A stretch of DNA of 64,000 bases from Aliiglaciecola lipolytica E3 (GTDB lineage: Bacteria; Pseudomonadota; Gammaproteobacteria; Enterobacterales; Alteromonadaceae), in NCBI RefSeq assembly GCF_000314975.1, contig NZ_BAEN01000014.1, forward strand, positions 1 through 64,000. The letters run 5' to 3'. Every line of letters starts with the position of its first letter. Positions within the stretch are counted from its first letter, which is position 1. Positions 61,030 to 64,000 of the stretch are shown here, in pieces. The position numbers and the translations under genes are program-made. Below the pieces are notes generated by a model. It was not told where the DNA came from, ran no database searches, and was given only the letters and a program-made list of their open reading frames with translations.

Positions 61030-63252
61030 ATGCTCAAATCTAAATTACCCGTGCTCACTGCGCTAAGTCTGGTTTTTTCTGCCTTTAGTGCAACTCAAAT
61101 CAGCGCTGCTGAAACGCAACAAAATATGCACTTTTGGTGGCCAGATAAACTCAATCTACAACCCTTACGCCAACAAGATCCGCGGTCAAACCCGTATGGT
61201 GAAGATTTCAACTACGCCGAAGCATTCAAAACCTTGGATTTGGATGCGGTAAGAAAAGATATAAAAGACGTTCTAACGAACTCACAACCTTGGTGGCCTG
61301 CTGATTATGGGCACTATGGCCCATTCTTTGTGCGCATGGCGTGGCACAGTACTGGTACATATCGAATGTCAGACGGGCGAGGCGGTGGTGCTGGTGGACA
61401 ACAACGTTTCGAACCACTCAATAGTTGGCCTGATAATGTTGGTTTGGATAAAGCGCGAAGGTTACTTTGGCCTATCAAACAAAAGTATGGACGCAAAATT
61501 TCTTGGGCCGATTTAATGGTGTTAACTGGCAATGTTTCCATGCAATCAATGGGGTTCAAAATATTTGGCTTTGCCGGTGGCCGAGAAGATGATTGGGAGC
61601 CTGACATGGTGTTCTGGGGGCCGGAGACAACTTGGCTGGCAGACGAACGCTATAGCGGTGATAGAGAGCTTCAAAAGCCGCTTGCGGCAGTTCAAATGGG
61701 ACTGATTTATGTTAATCCGGAAGGCCCCAATGGCAATCCAGATCCTTTGCTTGCCGCAAAAGATATCAGAGAAACTTTTGGTCGTATGGCAATGAACGAC
61801 GAAGAAACCGTGGCCCTCATTGCTGGTGGGCATACGTTTGGTAAGGCACATGGCGCTCACAAACCCGAGGAGTGTTTAGATGCCGAACCTGCTGCGGCTG
61901 GTATTGAAGAGCAAGGTTTTGGATGGAAAAATAAATGTGGGAAAGGACATTCTGAAGACACCATAACCAGCGGATTGGAAGGGGCTTGGTCGGTCAATCC
62001 TACGGCTTGGACGCATCAATATTTAGATAACCTTTTCGGCTTCGAATGGGTCAAAACGAAAAGCCCAGCGGGCGCTACTCAGTGGATACCTAAAGACAAC
62101 GGCGGGGCAAATATGGTCCCTGATGCCCACGACTCTACTAAACGTCACGCGCCTATTATGTTTACAACCGACTTGGCTTTAAAGTTCGATCCAAGTTATC
62201 GAAAAATAGCAAAACGATTCCATGAAGATCCCAAAGAGTTTGAATTAGCTTTCTCTAAAGCCTGGTTCAAATTAACCCATCGCGATATGGGACCAAGAGC
62301 ACGTTACATAGGAGAAGATGCGCCAAAAGTAGACCTAATTTGGCAAGATCCGCTGCCAGAGGTTGACTACAAACCTATCAGCGAACGCGACGTGAAAAAG
62401 CTCAAAGCGGCAATCATGGACTCAGGTCTTTCTATTTCTGACCTAGTTAGAACTGCATGGGCGTCTGCTGCTAGTTTCCGAGCAACTGATATGCGTGGGG
62501 GAGCTAACGGCGCAAGAATTCGCCTTGCACCACAAAAAGATTGGGAAGTGAATAACCCGCAAGAATTAGCACGGGTGTTAAGTCAATTAGAGGACGTGCA
62601 AACGAAATTTAATAAAAAGTTAAGTCGTGGCAAAAAAGTCTCATTAGCTGATGTGATAGTGTTAGGTGGCGCAGCGGCCATTGAAAAAGCGGCTAAAAAT
62701 GCGGGTTACACCGTGGATGTGCCTTTCACACCGGGACGAGTCGATGCGACACAGGAATTAACCGATGTCGAAGCATTCGAAGTGCTTGAATTACATGCAG
62801 ATGGTTTCCGAAATTACTATGCGCAAGATAGTGCTTATTCTCCTGCTGTGATGTTGGTTGACAGAGCTAATACGTTAAATCTCACGGTCCCTGAAATGAC
62901 CGTACTAGTGGGCGGAATGCGTTCGCTAGGCGCAAATGCAGATCTGAGTCGTCACGGCGTATTAACCGACAATACAGATAGTTTAAGCAACGACTTCTTT
63001 GTCAATCTTTTGGATATGTCGACAAAGTGGTCAAAGTCAGACAATCAGGCAGGGTTGTATGAAGGACGGGATTGGGCTTCTGAAAAATTAAAGTGGACAG
63101 CCACCCCAGTTGATCTTGTATTTGGATCTAATTCTGAACTTCGCGCTGTTTCTGAAGCGTTTGCTTCTAATGATGCGAAGCAACAATTTGTAGATGACTT
63201 TGTTAATGCGTGGAGTAAAGTGATGACGGCCGACAGATTTGATGTGAAATAA
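61030..63252 (+). CDS. katG: Catalase-peroxidase with signal peptide
   Basis: The 740-residue heme enzyme breaks down H2O2 (catalase and peroxidase activity). It has the distal Arg102, Trp105 and His106 ([12 protein letters not shown]), the Tyr227 and Met253 that with Trp105 form the catalase cross-link (spacing identical to M. tuberculosis 107/229/255), and the proximal His268 ([12 protein letters not shown]). A C-terminal half duplicates the fold without heme. An N-terminal signal ([21 protein letters not shown]) sends it to the periplasm, as in KatP-type enzymes. Terminator at 63273. Confidence 0.97.
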   Translation: MLKSKLPVLTALSLVFSAFSATQISAAETQQNMHFWWPDKLNLQPLRQQDPRSNPYGEDFNYAEAFKTLDLDAVRKDIKDVLTNSQPWWPADYGHYGPFFVRMAWHSTGTYRMSDGRGGGAGGQQRFEPLNSWPDNVGLDKARRLLWPIKQKYGRKISWADLMVLTGNVSMQSMGFKIFGFAGGREDDWEPDMVFWGPETTWLADERYSGDRELQKPLAAVQMGLIYVNPEGPNGNPDPLLAAKDIRETFGRMAMNDEETVALIAGGHTFGKAHGAHKPEECLDAEPAAAGIEEQGFGWKNKCGKGHSEDTITSGLEGAWSVNPTAWTHQYLDNLFGFEWVKTKSPAGATQWIPKDNGGANMVPDAHDSTKRHAPIMFTTDLALKFDPSYRKIAKRFHEDPKEFELAFSKAWFKLTHRDMGPRARYIGEDAPKVDLIWQDPLPEVDYKPISERDVKKLKAAIMDSGLSISDLVRTAWASAASFRATDMRGGANGARIRLAPQKDWEVNNPQELARVLSQLEDVQTKFNKKLSRGKKVSLADVIVLGGAAAIEKAAKNAGYTVDVPFTPGRVDATQELTDVEAFEVLELHADGFRNYYAQDSAYSPAVMLVDRANTLNLTVPEMTVLVGGMRSLGANADLSRHGVLTDNTDSLSNDFFVNLLDMSTKWSKSDNQAGLYEGRDWASEKLKWTATPVDLVFGSNSELRAVSEAFASNDAKQQFVDDFVNAWSKVMTADRFDVK

Positions 63253-63272
63253 ATCAATGACGTCAAACCAAG

Positions 63273-63307
63273 AACGGCAACACTAATGTTGCCGTTTCTT
63301 TTATTTA
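63273..63307 (+). terminator. Intrinsic terminator of katG
   Basis: AACGGCAACA (63273-63282), CTAA loop, TGTTGCCGTT (63287-63296), then TCTTTTATTT. The stem is ten pairs with no mismatch. It lies 20 bases after the katG stop and also faces the convergent VOC gene. Confidence 0.9.
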
Positions 63308-63310
63308 GAT

Positions 63311-63820
63311 TTAATTATATGCACCACTTGAATAAATAAGTTCATAACTGTGACTATAAATTTCTAAAATATTTCCGAACGGGTCTTCCATGTAAATCAT
63401 GCGGTATGGTTTTTCGCCGGGATAATAGTATCTTGGTTCTGGCATGCGTTTTTTGCCGCCTGCTGCAACGATTTTATCGGCTAAGCCTTCTACATCAGGA
63501 TCTTGTACACAAAAATGGAATATACCAGTTTTCCAGTATTCGAAATTGTCCTCGGGATTCTGCTGGTTATTGAATTGGAAAATTTCTACGCCAATTCGGT
63601 CTCCTGTGGATAAATGTGCGATCTTAAAACTTTTCCATCCAGCACCAAATACATCAGTACACATTTCACCAATTGGACTGGTGTCTTCTTGTATTTCAGT
63701 TGGTTCCATAATTAAGTACCAACCTAGGGTTTGGGTATAAAACTCAACCGCTTTATCAAGGTCTGGCACAGATATGCCTATGTGTGAAAAAGAGCGAGGA
63801 TATTGTTTAGTAAGGCTCAT
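63311..63820 (-). CDS. VOC-family (glyoxalase/dioxygenase fold) protein
   Basis: The 169-residue protein has two beta-alpha-beta-beta-beta halves: SHIGISVPDLDKAVEFYTQTLGWYL at the start and GIFHFCVQDPDVEGLADKIVAAGG, then YMEDPFGNILEIYSHSYEL. Metal ligands are the likely His14, Glu in VEIFQF, His in IFHF and Glu in ILEIY. The enzyme class cannot be fixed; a lactoylglutathione-lyase-like or dioxygenase role is possible. GGAG precedes the ATG. Divergent from the LysR gene, probably its target. Confidence 0.88.
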   Translation of the reverse strand: MSLTKQYPRSFSHIGISVPDLDKAVEFYTQTLGWYLIMEPTEIQEDTSPIGEMCTDVFGAGWKSFKIAHLSTGDRIGVEIFQFNNQQNPEDNFEYWKTGIFHFCVQDPDVEGLADKIVAAGGKKRMPEPRYYYPGEKPYRMIYMEDPFGNILEIYSHSYELIYSSGAYN

Positions 63821-63874
63821 TAAATTTACTCCGTAAGGTTATGTTGAATACATAGTACAAAGTATTTTTGATTG

Positions 63875-63919
63875 TGATAAATTATCAATAATTATTATTT
63901 TGATAACAAAAAATTATCA
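63875..63919. promoter_or_regulatory. TGATAA/TTATCA operator cluster between VOC and LysR genes
   Basis: TGATAA-A-TTATCA (63875-63887) is a T-N11-A LysR-box-type palindrome. A second pair TGATAA...TTATCA (63901-63919) has a seven-base spacer and ends on the LysR start codon. Four matching half-sites in 45 bases point to LysR-family binding, controlling both genes. Confidence 0.7.
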
Positions 63920-64000
63920 TGTTAAATCCCATTTGGTTAAACACATTTAAAACTTTGATAGAAACACGTCATTTCACGCGGACCGCTGAAATTTTACATA
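63919..64000 (+). CDS. LysR-family transcriptional regulator (partial, cut by window end)
   Basis: The 27 visible codons read MLNPIWLNTFKTLIETRHFTR and on to TAEILH, the start of a LysR winged helix-turn-helix. The gene runs off the right edge. Divergent from the VOC gene and overlapping a TTATCA operator half, so autoregulation is likely. Confidence 0.85.
   Translation, partial: MLNPIWLNTFKTLIETRHFTRTAEILH

Overview
The window looks like chromosomal DNA of a marine gammaproteobacterium, most likely an Alteromonadales relative. This is inferred from moderate G+C, PEP-CTERM proteins, a two-domain universal stress protein beside DUF432 and MscS, a nitrite channel/kinase-phosphatase/cyanase operon and a signal-peptide-bearing KatG. 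No rRNA, tRNA, integrase or transposase gene was recognised. The left edge lies inside a type I-F-like CRISPR array whose leader and cas genes are outside the window; the right edge cuts a LysR-family gene after 82 bases.

Region by region: 1-786 CRISPR array (trailer end). 931-4523 a beta-propeller-like exported protein, then a USP/DUF432/MscS stress or osmotic group. 4560-7637 (minus) an HlyD-type fusion protein, an ABC ATPase with a one-base frameshift exactly at an A AAA AAC heptamer, and an ABC-2 permease. 8023-10941 a sodium:solute symporter, a CBS-domain protein and a lipoprotein gene with an in-frame TAG. 10958-14198 (minus) formate/nitrite-type channel, fused PP2C phosphatase/Ser-Thr kinase and cyanase, preceded by a sigma-54 promoter and a leader that can form two A1/G4 hexaloop hairpins, the second exclusive with an intrinsic terminator (ANTAR-type attenuator). 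15032-23024 a TPR/beta-barrel-like protein, a FecR-domain protein, a large Ig-repeat lipoprotein and a CHASE2 adenylate cyclase. 23066-29898 an HD-GYP protein, two PEP-CTERM proteins, and a divergent ECF sigma factor / TPR-kinase pair; one PEP-CTERM gene has its own sigma-54 promoter.

30777-58554 is one uninterrupted plus-strand run of 18 genes, most overlapping or nearly touching, that encodes an extracellular contractile injection system (eCIS, related to PVC/Afp): cap protein, two sheaths, two tubes, LysM-like adaptor, DUF5908, gpD-like hub, gp5-like spike, gp25, baseplate J, gp7/gpI-like wedge, tape-measure/CIS_TMP protein, AAA ATPase, and a DUF4157 protein that is the best effector candidate. 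Unusual parts are a 618-residue protein with a strong membrane segment between spike and gp25, and two unfamiliar proteins (471 and 1415 residues) sharing an N-terminal module where a tail fibre would be expected. I see no PAAR tip and no classical tail fibre.

58603-64000 carries a Cd/Zn-type CDF efflux gene and DUF3703 gene opposite a MerR regulator with a textbook 19-bp-spacer promoter, a PII protein, catalase-peroxidase, a VOC protein and the LysR gene, the last two sharing a promoter region full of TGATAA/TTATCA half-sites.

The most rewarding signals are the sigma-54 plus ANTAR-type control of the nitrite/cyanate operon, the possible -1 frameshift in the ABC ATPase, and the membrane-linked, fibre-less eCIS.
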